Made by a program: the position numbers and the translations under genes. From assembly GCA_002197995.1 (NCBI GenBank), contig NGZR01000001.1:13039501-13103500 (forward strand): a stretch of DNA of 64,000 bases, in the 5' to 3' direction. Below the pieces are notes generated by a model. The model made no database searches. It was not told where the DNA came from and worked only from the letters and a program-made list of their open reading frames with translations. Shown one piece after another: positions 13,285-23,356 of this stretch. Source of the stretch: Gaeumannomyces sp. JS-464. Taxonomy: Eukaryota > Ascomycota > Sordariomycetes > Magnaporthales > Magnaporthaceae. The stretch's first letter is position 1, and every line of letters begins with the position of its first letter.

Positions 13285-14680
13285 CAAGGATGGTAAATTG
13301 GTCAGAGCTATCACCAAGGCTTGGGACAATGACGACATCCCACGGTGCCAGGGCAAAGGGCCCGAATATGCTAACTCGGGTCTTGTTCTCAGCTTGCATT
13401 TCTGAATTCGCGAGACTGATTTGCTGATTGTCTCCGACGCTCTCTCACCGGATCGCGGGATACGATATATGCACTCACGAGCGGTGTAGTACGGGGGACA
13501 CGCGATGTATCCCTTGGGCTTGATGCGGCTGGCCTAGACTGTGACGAATGTGTTGCTTTCCCTGATATTCTTGTTAACTTGCGAAGCTAGGGAAACCTTG
13601 CACACTACTTGACTTGATGGAACGCTCCAACACAGCGACTTACAGTGTATAGTTGTGCGTCTCAATTACCGGGCTTGAACGAGCCTGAATTGAAGTTTGT
13701 GTTATGGGCCTCATCTGACGTGCACCTGCATCTGCTCCCTGAAATGATGTAATGTGCTCCCTGGGGCGCCTTTACCGAGGTAGTGTATACCAGCGGTGCG
13801 ATTCCGCATGCGTCCTTCCGAACACCTCCCATCGGGCGCTGGGGTTCTACAAGGGGAGAATGCCTAGTGTAGCATGCAGAGGCGTGTTCGGAGCCCCTGA
13901 AATGTCGCGGTCTGATATCGCCAACGCGACAGGAAATCTCGAGCTTTGCGATGAGGTAGTTGCTGTGAATACAGGGCTTGCATAGACCGAGTGTGCACAG
14001 AACGGCTTTGGATTGGGAGAAGCTGAGGAGTATATTACCAGACAACGTGAGGATATATAAAGGACAAAAATGGGAAACCATCAAGAAAGAGGTGGCATGT
14101 TCAGGAGGACGAAGACGGCAAGCGTCAAGATAGAAGGGAAAATGCGTCAAGAACAATTAAGAGCAAAATAACCTAGGTAACTAGAGGTAGTGAGAAGATC
14201 CTGTCCTCGACTCGTGGCTCTTCATGCTGGTGCGCCCGAAATTAGCAGCCAACCAGGTAACCCAAGTGCATGAATCCCATTATTCCACTGGCGGGATCAG
14301 TTCCGGTGCGCCCATCGCCCCGGTATCACAGGGACTTGGGTACCTACCTAAGTTGGCAGGTGCTCGGCGTCGGGTTCCTCCCGCAGCGCTGGCAAGAATC
14401 GAGGAATGACGGCACGTACCATATCCTCTCGCGCTAGCCCTACCATGACGCCTTCGCTGGATGGACCGAACTGCGGATGGTGGAAATCAAGCATCGGGTA
14501 GCAAAAAAAACCGAGGGAGGGGATCTTCCTTCCGACGCCCCTCCCACTTCTCCACTGCCATGGAAGTTGCAGCACCACCCAAATCAACTCCTTTGCCGTC
14601 CCTTTTGGGGTGTAGTGGTGACAGGAATGGCACATTTCGATTCGTGGTCACTCTATCCAAGCTGGGGATAGGGTCGGTGC

Positions 14681-14690
14681 TATAAATACT
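14681..14690 (+). promoter_or_regulatory. TATA box of a possible small gene
   Basis: TATAAATACT in plus orientation, about 375 bases before the proposed ATG at 15058. With the AATAAA at 15510 it brackets one short transcription unit. Confidence 0.4.
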
Positions 14691-15057
14691 ATGCCTAGAG
14701 GACCTTCTTGGCCGGGTTAAGTGGGCGAAAGTTGGGAGAAATAGGAGACAGAGAGAATATCTACTCCCGAGTCCGATAGACCTCGTTCTAGTGAGGCTCT
14801 AGGATAGACAAGAAAATCCAGCCAGCATTGAAACAACCCAACGTGAGGGACAACTCCAACCAACAGCCTCGGAAACCATCATCATCTGCTACCTGCGGCA
14901 TGATCTTGCTGGTAGTCCATTCAATATCCTCTCTCCAACCACCAACTACCTCCTATCGTCTCACCCCGCTGACCCCCACAACGACAATGTGCCCCAGACG
15001 TCCGGCAACCACGGTTCCTCTCCCTCCCTATCCTATCGCTCGGAACGAAACGGGTCT

Positions 15058-15379
15058 ATGAAGCCCGCCGCTTCTCCCATCCCGCCCACCAAAGACATGA
15101 AGAAAGAGTCTGACAAGGTAGCCGCAGCTGAGGAACAGAGTGGCCCTTGGACTTTCTGTCAGGCCCCCCCACGACGGCCACCAAGGAACGCATGGGTGGG
15201 GCCGAGATCCCCGTCATGGCCGAGTCGTCCACAGTCCCGCGGCCGCCGATCCGAAGTCCAAGGTGGACGAGACGGCACCAGGTCCCTCCGGTAGAGAGGC
15301 TGCTGATGAGTCCGATGGCCCTTACACAGCGGCCGATGCTGCTAGGGATGCGGCTGCTGGCGCCTTCATGACTGCGTGA
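15058..15379 (+). CDS. Possible small hydrophilic protein, frame broken twice
   Basis: I do not recognise this gene. From the ATG at 15058 the product starts MKPAASPIPPTKDMKKESDK, rich in Lys/Glu/Pro. Continuous protein-like sequence needs two single-base restorations: one in the CCC at about 15145, to reach LDFLSGPPTTATKERMGG, and one near 15236-15240, to reach DPKSKVDETAPGPSGREAADE and the end AAGAFMTA with a TGA at 15377. Restored length is about 107 residues; the same first frame is open for more than 200 bases upstream without an ATG, so the true start may lie in an earlier exon. A TATA box upstream and AATAAA downstream support a transcript. It precedes the HET gene convergently. Function unknown. 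Confidence 0.42.
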
Positions 15380-15718
15380 CCCGCCAACGAGCCGTACAAC
15401 CTCCCCCAATAGCTAATGAACAACCAACGGGGTAGCTGAAATATTTTGCGGCTCGGGCGTATGGAAGGGCGATAGCGAACGATGGGAGAGGTCTATGAAT
15501 TTGAGTTGAAATAAACAGGTTACTTGATATGGTTGGTGTGTGTCCGGGCCGAGAAGTGGTGCGAGATCCCTCACGCTGCTACTACCTGGTAGACACCTAC
15601 CTAGCTGGTACCTAGGTACCTATACCTGTGGATTACATCCCCGTGCTTTGGCGCTATCATACCAATACAACTTCTGATTTGGCCATCAACAACCATCTGT
15701 TAGCAGCCCTCACCTGAA
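15380..15718. other. Convergent intergenic region
   Basis: Lies between the 3' ends of the possible small gene and the HET gene. It holds an AATAAA at 15510-15515 on the plus strand and a cluster of overlapping CCTACCTAG/TACCTAGGTACC motifs near 15590-15630. No coding sequence seen. Confidence 0.5.
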
Positions 15719-17922
15719 CTACCCGAACCGTTTATACTCCCTGTCCCTCATGTGTGTGGCAATTATCCCCAGGAATGACCTGGGCTGATCTCTCCTCTTG
15801 CCCTTACCGAATTTCATAGTTGCCGCTTTGACCCGGCACAGGGCCAGAACCACTATGTTTGTGATCTCTGAATTCCCCGTCTTCGCGACCTCCCGGGCAT
15901 CCACAAGAATACGGTTGAGCTCCCAGAACCCGATAGAACCTGCTGCCCCAAGATTCCCGGGATGTCATGGCCTACCCAGGAGGTGATCTCCGTCAACTCC
16001 TCTTCTCTGTTCAAATATGACGGGAGTTGCCGGTCCGGGGAAAAGGATATGAACCCGTGCGCGCGCTTTATCTCCTCCACACTCAGGACACGACAGGTGA
16101 CATGAAGCTTCTCGGGCGGGCCACCGTTGCCGTCCGGGAACTTGATTTTGGCGTCAAAGTTTTCGGCGTTTATGATGTCGAGGTGGAAACCGATATTGGA
16201 GCGGATCGACATCCAGCTCCAGCTCGGCACGCCCTTGTTCCTCTCAGTGGCGAGATCGCCATTGCTATCCTGTTCGGAAACCCAGAAAAGGGACATCGGA
16301 TGCGAGGGCCATATGCCGAAGTGGCACTGCTGCCCTAGCAGCTTGGCGTAGAAGTCCACGACACCCTGGATCGCGCTTTGCCTGTCTTCAGGGTGGCTCA
16401 GATGGCGAATCGTGTACTCGCTGACGATTTTTGGCCATTGATCCGTGAAAAACGACTCCTTGTTCAGCCTGAAATGGCCGTCCATCTCCCAGTTGAGTGT
16501 GGGACGGTCGGGGCTGGTGTGGGTGGTTCTGATGTGTGACGGAACTATAGATGTGCCCTCAGAGAACCTGCACCGAAACATCGGCTCCAAGTCTCCAAAC
16601 ACAAGCAGGCGCGGGGATATTAGGGCCTCCTGGTAGGTCCAGCCTCTCTGGTTTATTGCGAAGTCTCTCATGTACTGTGATTGTTCCGGGAGAATCGCCA
16701 TCGGTCCGTAAAACAAGTCGTTGTTCCCCTTTGGTAGTGTGATCTCGCGCGAGGGAAGAATCCTGTTGGTGCGGTGCGCTGGTTTGATGAATCCATCCTT
16801 GACCGAGTAGCCGGTGGCTGCCACGATGCATATCGCCGAGTTCTCGTAGATGGAGCACATGCGTGATATCTCGCGCGCCTTGTCTTCGGGGTCGTCCTGG
16901 ACAATGCAGAGCGCATCAACCCAGAGATATTCCATCTCAAGGCACTGGGTCGTCAGGATTGCGTTTTTATCGTCTGTGGTAGAGTGTCTCCGTCCAAGCC
17001 ACCTGTCTGCATGCTCTGTAAGTTCTCCTTGGTCAACCGGATGTCCTGCTCGCCTCCCCAGCAGTAGCTCAGTGCGGCGTATCTCCCCAAAGTGCCCTCA
17101 TCCGGCCGGAGAAAGAGCTGGACACGAGGGAAGGAGGACTGCTGCGGCACGATGCGAAGTAGCCGAGTGGGGAGAGGAGTAGGGCCCGAGGGCTTGCAAG
17201 GCTCATGAACAATGGCGCACTGCAAAAGAGTGAAATCCAACCATGTCTTGAAGGACTCGGTAAGGCCGTCGTAATATATCGGCCGCGGGTCGACATATCG
17301 GCTGATAGGGTCACCTGTAGGTGATAGGTGTAAGTACGTAGTACCTACCTACCTAGGTAGGTAGGTCATATTTAGGTAGGTAGGTACCTAGCTAGCTGAG
17401 CTCCCCACGCCGGAATCGGGGTTAACTGGCTTACCTTCGGTGGCCACTATTTTAACCCGCTCCTTGTTGTCCATAGTGCGCGGCGTTGTATGGCTGGTGC
17501 CCCAAATTTGCGTTTCCACGCCGGCGCAAGCAGTCGCATTCTGTACGTTTGCCATCCTAGGCGTTTGGCTCGATCCCGGATCTTGACACACAGCCAAATC
17601 CACCGGCCCGATCCGGGCGCGACCTTAAGGTCGAACACGACCATGGGCACTGTCGGGTAGGACCAATTTCGACTCCTGAGACGGCTAGAACTAGCTCGCA
17701 CAGCCTGGTGCTCTCATGAATGGGAGGTTCTCTTGGTTCAAGCTCCTCGTTCCACACAAAGGAGCAAAGCGGACAGTCGGGATGTTGGGGAAAAGTGCTC
17801 AAAAGAGAGTGGACGAAGCCATGTTCCGAGCAAAGCTCTCGGAAACCCTTGTTTGAGAACATTTCCAAACACCGTGGGCACAGCCCCGTGCCAGCGGCGG
17901 CAGAAGGCGGCTCTGTCGACAT
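15719..17922 (-). CDS. HET-domain protein (heterokaryon incompatibility), four frame breaks
   Basis: Two exons (17922-17435 and 17314-15719) around a 120 bp GTAAGC...CTACAG intron. The N-terminus has two CxxC pairs (CPRC; HPDCPLCSFVW). The HET core follows: RYAALSYCWGGEQD at about residue 240, EYLWVDALCIVQDDPED at about 290, MCSIYENSAICIVAATGY, then RGWTYQEALISPRLLVF; the tail runs through FWELNRILVDAREVAKTGN to the stop at 15719. HET proteins of this layout act in nonself recognition and can trigger cell death after fusion of unlike hyphae. The reading frame shifts by -1 four times, at about 17661-17686, 17601-17617, 16964-16968 (A5 on the coding strand) and 15946-15949 (G4 on the coding strand); restoring four bases gives 696 codons including stop. 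It may be a null allele or an artefact. The intron contains the dispersed AGGTACCT motif. Confidence 0.82.
17315..17434 (-). repeat. Intron packed with GGTA/CCTA palindromic repeats
   Basis: The HET-gene intron includes, at about 17335-17396, nested CCTACCTACCTAGGTAGG and TAGGTAGGTAGGTACC units that can pair with each other. The same tetranucleotide family occurs in intergenic DNA at 14340, 15600, 18020, 50625 and 54848. Confidence 0.6.
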
Positions 17923-19005
17923 CGCTATTCTGGCGGCAAGCCTGTGGGATTTCGGGAGAGACAAACTTGAAGGGAAGTAGGCCGGGCAACAGGCAATTAT
18001 AATATCAAATGCCTGCCTACCTAGGTACCTATGTAAATATGCAGGTAGGTACCAGACAGAGAGTGCTAGCCGACCACTACCCCAGCCCAGGGTGGGGAAA
18101 ATAGGAAGGCATACATGGAAGCCCGTGCCGCCTAAGGCGGGCTTGGCAACAAGGCCACATCTCTGCTATTGGGCGTGGCTCATGCCGTGGCTGCTTCATC
18201 AGGCGGCACACAAAAGGGTGGGTTGGGGGGGGGGGGGGGGGGGGGGGGAAAGCCGTTTAGTGGAGGGAAACCCCTGTCCATCTTGATTAAACTGGTGAGA
18301 AAGGGGCATGTTTGTGTCTCGTCCAAAGAAAGTGTATGCACTGCCGGCGCGTGCCAACAGGCAATGGGGCCCTGCTGCCTCCACCTTGCTATCCCGTTTA
18401 CAGGCAGGCCAGTCAGCCTCTGGTGGACAAAGACAAGGAGAAGAAGAAAAGAAAAACAGAAAAGGTCCTTCTGTCAGTCTGTCGGTCTGTCATTTTTTTC
18501 TTCTTCCCCAGGACACCGGGTGTCTGAATGGTTGGCCTCAAGCATCGATGGATCCCCCGACAGTATTTGGACCCGTCACCGTCATATTCCTCGCGTTGGA
18601 AAATAGAAGCTGCAACGTAGCGCCGGATGCCAGCGGACGGATTGACGGCGGGCGGATATAGGCGCCAGGATGCCGCCTGTAATTCGTCCGGGCAACATCG
18701 AGCAGTGTGCAGGAAGAGGCGGTTACGCGAGCAAATCACTGCCGACCTATATCCGTGGCGTGATCCACTATTATCCGGCGCTACCAGGCAGCACAAACAA
18801 CCTAGCGACGTTCTTATTGGAAGCAACAACGGCTGACAGTGACACCCGCTACGGGCGGGCCGCCAACGGACCAGACGGGCTGCCTGGCCGCCCCCCCTGC
18901 GCCTAGACGCTCGTGCACAGCCCACATTTCCACTATCTGAATGAATCGGAGGTCAGCATGCCTACTTTTACACCTTGGAGGACACATCATCCTGGCTGGA
19001 AAAAG
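17923..19005. other. Intergenic region with long poly-G
   Basis: Upstream of the HET gene and downstream of the OPT pseudogene. It holds CCTACCTAGGTACC-type repeats near 18016-18052 and a 24-base poly-G at 18225. No conserved coding segment recognised. Confidence 0.5.
18225..18248. repeat. Poly-G run, 24 bases
   Basis: Uninterrupted run of G. Such a run can fold into G-quadruplex DNA and is also a common place for length error. Confidence 0.9.
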
Positions 19006-21489
19006 CTACGAGGCAAGGGACCGAATGCCTGAATACGTGTGTATGGCCCAAACTTCCTGCCTGCCGGGTCTTGATGTACGTACACCCTTTCCAATCACAG
19101 GCGTTCTTGTAAACTCGGTCCCCCACCACGAAAAGTTGGCGACAGCGCCCCCGTGTAGAATATAGTGAAGATGAAGACGCCCGCGATGGCGACGAGCCGT
19201 CCAGCGCCGAGTCGAGCACAAAGTTTACCACTGCCACCAGTCGTGGTGGCGCTTCCGCGCGTACAGACCAAAGATGAGACCGACAACGGCCCCAGCTGCC
19301 ATAGTTCGTTCCGGTAGCAGTGGGATAAAATTCAACCCGCTGAGGAAGAGCGGGACGTGGACCTCGGAAAGCCACCGCGAGCGGGGGAGGCGAACCTCTT
19401 CAGGGCTCAGTCAGCCACAGGCAGCAGCGCGCCCAGGAGGAAGAAGTGGTGCAGGCCGTTGTGGAGCGCGCCGGCGGCGAAGCAGCGGCGCGGCCCGACA
19501 CCGCCCCAGATGAGAGACGTGTTGAAGTGGGTGCGCGGAAAGGGGCAGTTGAAGCCATTCGCGGCTTTCTCGGTGCAATCGTTGGGGGACGTCCTCGAGC
19601 ACCCAGTTGACGACGCCGACCTGAGGGGCGCCGCGACAATGATGCCGGCGCACTGCACTAGAGCAGCTTCTGCGGCAGAATTTTGCAGTGTATACCAAGT
19701 TTTGAGGCCCTGCGCAAAGGCAAGGCCTTTGATGCCGGAGATGAAGCCGAGATCAAAGAACGAGACATTGGCCAACACTTTACCTTCGTAAACGTGACCA
19801 GCAATAATCCAGCAAAGGATTTCTGTCTTGATCTTGACGTTGGTCGTCGCTTAGACCCAGGCGAGGGGCACGAAAAAGATGAGAGAGATGAAGAAGGAGA
19901 ACATGGTACCGTGCCAATGCAACTGCACAGGATAGGACTCGTACACAAAACGCCCATGCCCATAGACACGCGCGCCAGGATCCGGTACCACCACGTCGGC
20001 GCGGCACTGTATCGGGCAGGGGGCCCCCAGGGCCACGGCGGCGTCGCCGTTGGCCGACTTCCACCAGAGCCGGCCGAGAACGGACGCCCCGGCAGTCTTC
20101 ACGATGTTCGCGCTTCTCGAGGTACAGCCAGACGAGCGGGACGAGAGGGTGGCGAAGCTGAGGCCGAAGAGAGAGCGAGTACTGCTCGTAATTTTGTGTG
20201 GTTGGAGGAGAAGTCTAGCGTCTTGTCAATAACGCTCCAACCATCGTAGACCTTAGCCGTGTTGTCATAAATGAAATTGCTCTGGAATGGAAGGTGGCCC
20301 GGGTACCAAGTGCTAGAGTAGTAGATTTTTAAAGATACGATTAGATCCAGAAGGCGAGCGAGGCTGGATGTTGAGGATGGCCGAGGCAGGAACGGCCAAT
20401 GGCGATCCGACATATGCGATCTTGGCTCCAGTCGAGGTTGTGCGCGGCAGACCCATTCCGCTCTTCATGCCGAAGATCTAGTTGACCACCATGTTGTTGG
20501 GGGCGATCTAGCAGATAAAAGTAAAATAGCCAAGTGCCAGGAAGGCAATCATGAAGAAGTGGTAGCGCGATATGGATCATTTACCACTATGAGGGGGGAA
20601 GTAAACGGATTAGCAGCTAGGGGTGGTTCCCTCCATGTAGCATACTCAAGAAGAAGGACAGAGCCGAATCAGAAGAGTGACTTGCCCCGTAACACTCTCC
20701 TAATCACTTTTGCGGGAGCGAAGGGCGTGGTCGAGCGCAGTGTTGCTGAGAACGCCAGGCCAGACGAACTCGGCAGGATCAATGATCAGGGACCTGAGAT
20801 GCCAGTGGGACCCATGTCGAATCCGAAGGAGCACAACGTGCTGAGCAGCTCGAAGCCCCAGCCAACGTGAGGCCGTAGAAGTGGCGCTGCTCAGTCAGGG
20901 TGTCGGCGCTCAGGCGGGTGGCCAAATTCAGGTTGGCGAGGATGTAGATGAGGATGTTTTCCTTGTAGTTGAACGTGCCAGTATTGAGGGAGTGGCGGGT
21001 TCCCCTAGAGCTGAACCCAATCGAACACGATCATCCCCAGCCTTTGCCCAGCGGATAGGCTAGGAACTAGATGGCAGCGGACTGATGGGAAGTAGAAAGT
21101 GTAGAGCGGTTGATGCTACTGCCGAGAATTCAGAACATGATGGCGGTGATCCACATCCTGATGGTCAGGCACAGGGCGTCGGGTCATGCTCCTTGAGGGC
21201 AACGCCGACAGCAACGAGGATATCGGCGCTAGGTGCGCTAGACTCATCTGGGAAATGAATCCTCAGGATCTAGACCTATGCGTCGAGGGGAGAGTCAAAG
21301 AGATGAAGGATAGCATGCAACTGGCCCAACGCACCAGGTGTGCATCTCTCCTGAGAGACCCCATCTTCTTGGCCTGACTTGGAACTCCTGGTTCTCGCTC
21401 TGGCAGTCTACAGGGGCGAACTTGACCTGGCCCTGATCCTTCTCCTTGAGAATTGAGTCCTTTTCATCATTGATGGTGGTGCTTGCCAT
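19006..21489 (-). pseudogene. OPT-family oligopeptide transporter, RIP-type damage
   Basis: Recognisable oligopeptide transporter in pieces. From the ATG at 21489 (MASTTINDEKDSILKEKDQG) come TIRMWITAIMF and ILGSSIN, FLAYPLGKGWG, FNYKENILIYILANLN, RLSADTLTEQRHFYG, IIDPAEFVWPGVLSNTALD, IAPNNMVVN, WGGVGPRRCFAAG and PATGTNYGSW, ending near KNACDWKGC. OPT proteins are plasma-membrane proton-coupled peptide carriers. In-frame TAG codons sit at 21067-21069, 20508-20510 and 20478-20480, each where the family or context expects CAG (IQFLAYP, ICQIAP, NQIFG); all are C-to-T at CpA, the RIP preference. A TGA occurs at 21130-21132, and there are several frame shifts. A TATA-like sequence remains upstream. 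Non-functional as written. Confidence 0.85.
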
Positions 21490-21557
21490 TGTGAGAAAAA
21501 GGGGTTGGATACGCACACAGAGACGAGTGAGAGGCAAGGATGGAGACGGAAGGGGAG

Positions 21558-21564
21558 ATATATA
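21558..21564 (-). promoter_or_regulatory. TATA-like element upstream of the OPT pseudogene
   Basis: TATATAT on the minus strand about 70 bases before the former start codon at 21489. Plausible remnant promoter. Confidence 0.3.
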
Positions 21565-21856
21565 GTAAAATAACACGTAAAAGGGAAGAAGAAAAAATAA
21601 AAGGCCCTGGGCGGGAAAAAAGGGAGGCTGGTCAGATAAGGTGGCCTAGATTAGATGATGTTTATTTATTTATCTGATGCGAATCGTCGCCCGACCCGTA
21701 GGCTGGCCCAGGGCGGCCTTGGCCTCGCCGTCGGTCCGACCTGGCGTCGTTTGGGCGGAGAGCTCTGCTGAATGTGGCCAAGGAGCAGCGGGCGGGGGCG
21801 GCACCCGAAGGCATACCACGCAAGGGGCATGAAGCCCCATGATGGTTGCACCAGCG

Positions 21857-21900
21857 ACTGACCGTGGCATCGTCAGCTACTGACCGTGGCATCGTCAGCT
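21857..21900. repeat. 22-bp perfect tandem duplication
   Basis: Two adjacent perfect copies of a 22-bp unit beginning ACTGACCGTGG and ending CGTCAGCT (21857-21878 and 21879-21900). Confidence 0.9.
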
Positions 21901-23356
21901 ACTCATACTCTGAGTTTGGCTTAACCAACGGCGCCAGAGTCTGGAACGTATCGGGAGGCTCGGTGACTCGAATGGGTGCGACGTTAAATGCTAGACTCTA
22001 AACCCTGTGGCTGCGAGAGCGCCCGCATCGCCGAGGCCACGCTGCCGCGTCGTGTTGCAGCCAGTTGAGGTCGTTGTGCAGCGGTCCCCGGCCACATCAC
22101 AAGAGTCCTCAAACAGAAAATACCGTCGTCTAAATGGTCAGAGGACAGCTTTCGGCTTCACTTGCCTTGGGGCAAGGAAGGGTTTCCGCTCAAGCTGAGC
22201 AGTGGAAAATCAGTAATAATCATCGCATTATGGTCTTATCTGACGGATTACCCTTGCCCGAACAGCACGCGAGCGGCAACCCTGCTTGAAAGGCCTCTTT
22301 TTTTTTTTGGCCTGCATGTCCAGTTCGATAATGCAAATTCCGATTATCGGTAGGCAGGCGCATGCTCCTTACGTTGGAGGATCAGGGCTGGCTGATGGTC
22401 CCTTGTCGGCCAATCTTGGCTTTCTGGGCTTCCAACTTTCTTGCGATGGCGGAGCCTTAATTTGACGTTGCTTTGCCGCGCTTTGGAAGCTGCAGGTGGT
22501 GCTTTCAAAGGTCGGGTATGGTATCCTCCCTCAATCGCTTGCGGAATTGACGGTCAAATGATCACAGCAAGCCATTTGGACCAGACATAAAAATACCATG
22601 TGATCCAAACTGAATCTGGCTGATGAACGAGAGAACCCTGTAGACAAGAAGCGCCTGGAAGGATCTCGACAGGTGAAGGCCAAAGTCACGTGGCAGACAG
22701 GCCATCTGCTTATCTTATCTGGATGTCAGCAGCCGGCCACGCTATCTTATCGTGGGAAATTTCTTAGGAGCCCACGCGCGCCAGGCTCCACAGCACCTTC
22801 CTCGGATTGACGGAAAGCGCGCATGCCCGCGGATGGAAAGCATCGGCGACGAAAAACTCCCCATCAAAATTTCACCACGATCAAATTTCCAGCAACCGTG
22901 CCACGTGACCTGGAAGCAAATCCTGACCGACCAGAACGACCAACCCATCAATTCGCGTCAACGCCAGAGGTCTCGCCCTATCGATGCGCCCCATGGGTTC
23001 ATTAGAATAGTAGTCGGAAGGGACTCCTTTTGCGGACTGAGGCTTTCGGTACGTTTTTTTCACGACGCGCTTTCTTTAAAAAGTCGCGTTGTTTTCCATG
23101 TGTCTCGGCCATTTTTCGATCGGGACGTCACGCAGCTGCGACGGGGTCTTCGATGGTCGGTCGCGCAGCCGCGGGTCGTCGTCGAAAAAAAAAAAAAGTC
23201 GCAAGCAACCACGCCCATCGTGATGGGACGAATTGATTTTAATTAGGCAGCGCACATGCTGACCACCAGAATTGACTACAATCAGAACTGGCGCCGATTC
23301 ATCTTCTCCAGAGACGCGGCAGTCCCCTCGAGAGCTGGCGAGGTGGATACTGGGGC

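Larger units (their letters stand above)
13001..15057. other. Intergenic region
   Basis: Contains the 3' flank of SBA1, with an AATAAA-type signal at 13279-13284, and the promoter side of a possible small gene (TATA box at 14681). No conserved coding segment recognised; the open frame on the minus strand at 13662-14156 lacks an ATG start and resembles nothing I know. Short ACCTAGGTA/GGTACCTACC motifs occur near 14171 and 14340. Confidence 0.45.
21490..23356. other. Intergenic region
   Basis: No conserved coding segment on either strand. Contains a 22-bp tandem duplication at 21857-21900, a T run near 22300 and an A run near 23186. It separates the OPT pseudogene from the bromodomain gene, transcribed in opposite directions, so promoters of both may lie here. 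Confidence 0.5.

Noticed and set aside
15719..21489. Reading HET plus transporter as a toxin/immunity-style cluster or biosynthetic cluster
   Set aside because: Only one HET gene, and the transporter is dead; no synthase, NLR or partner gene is nearby.
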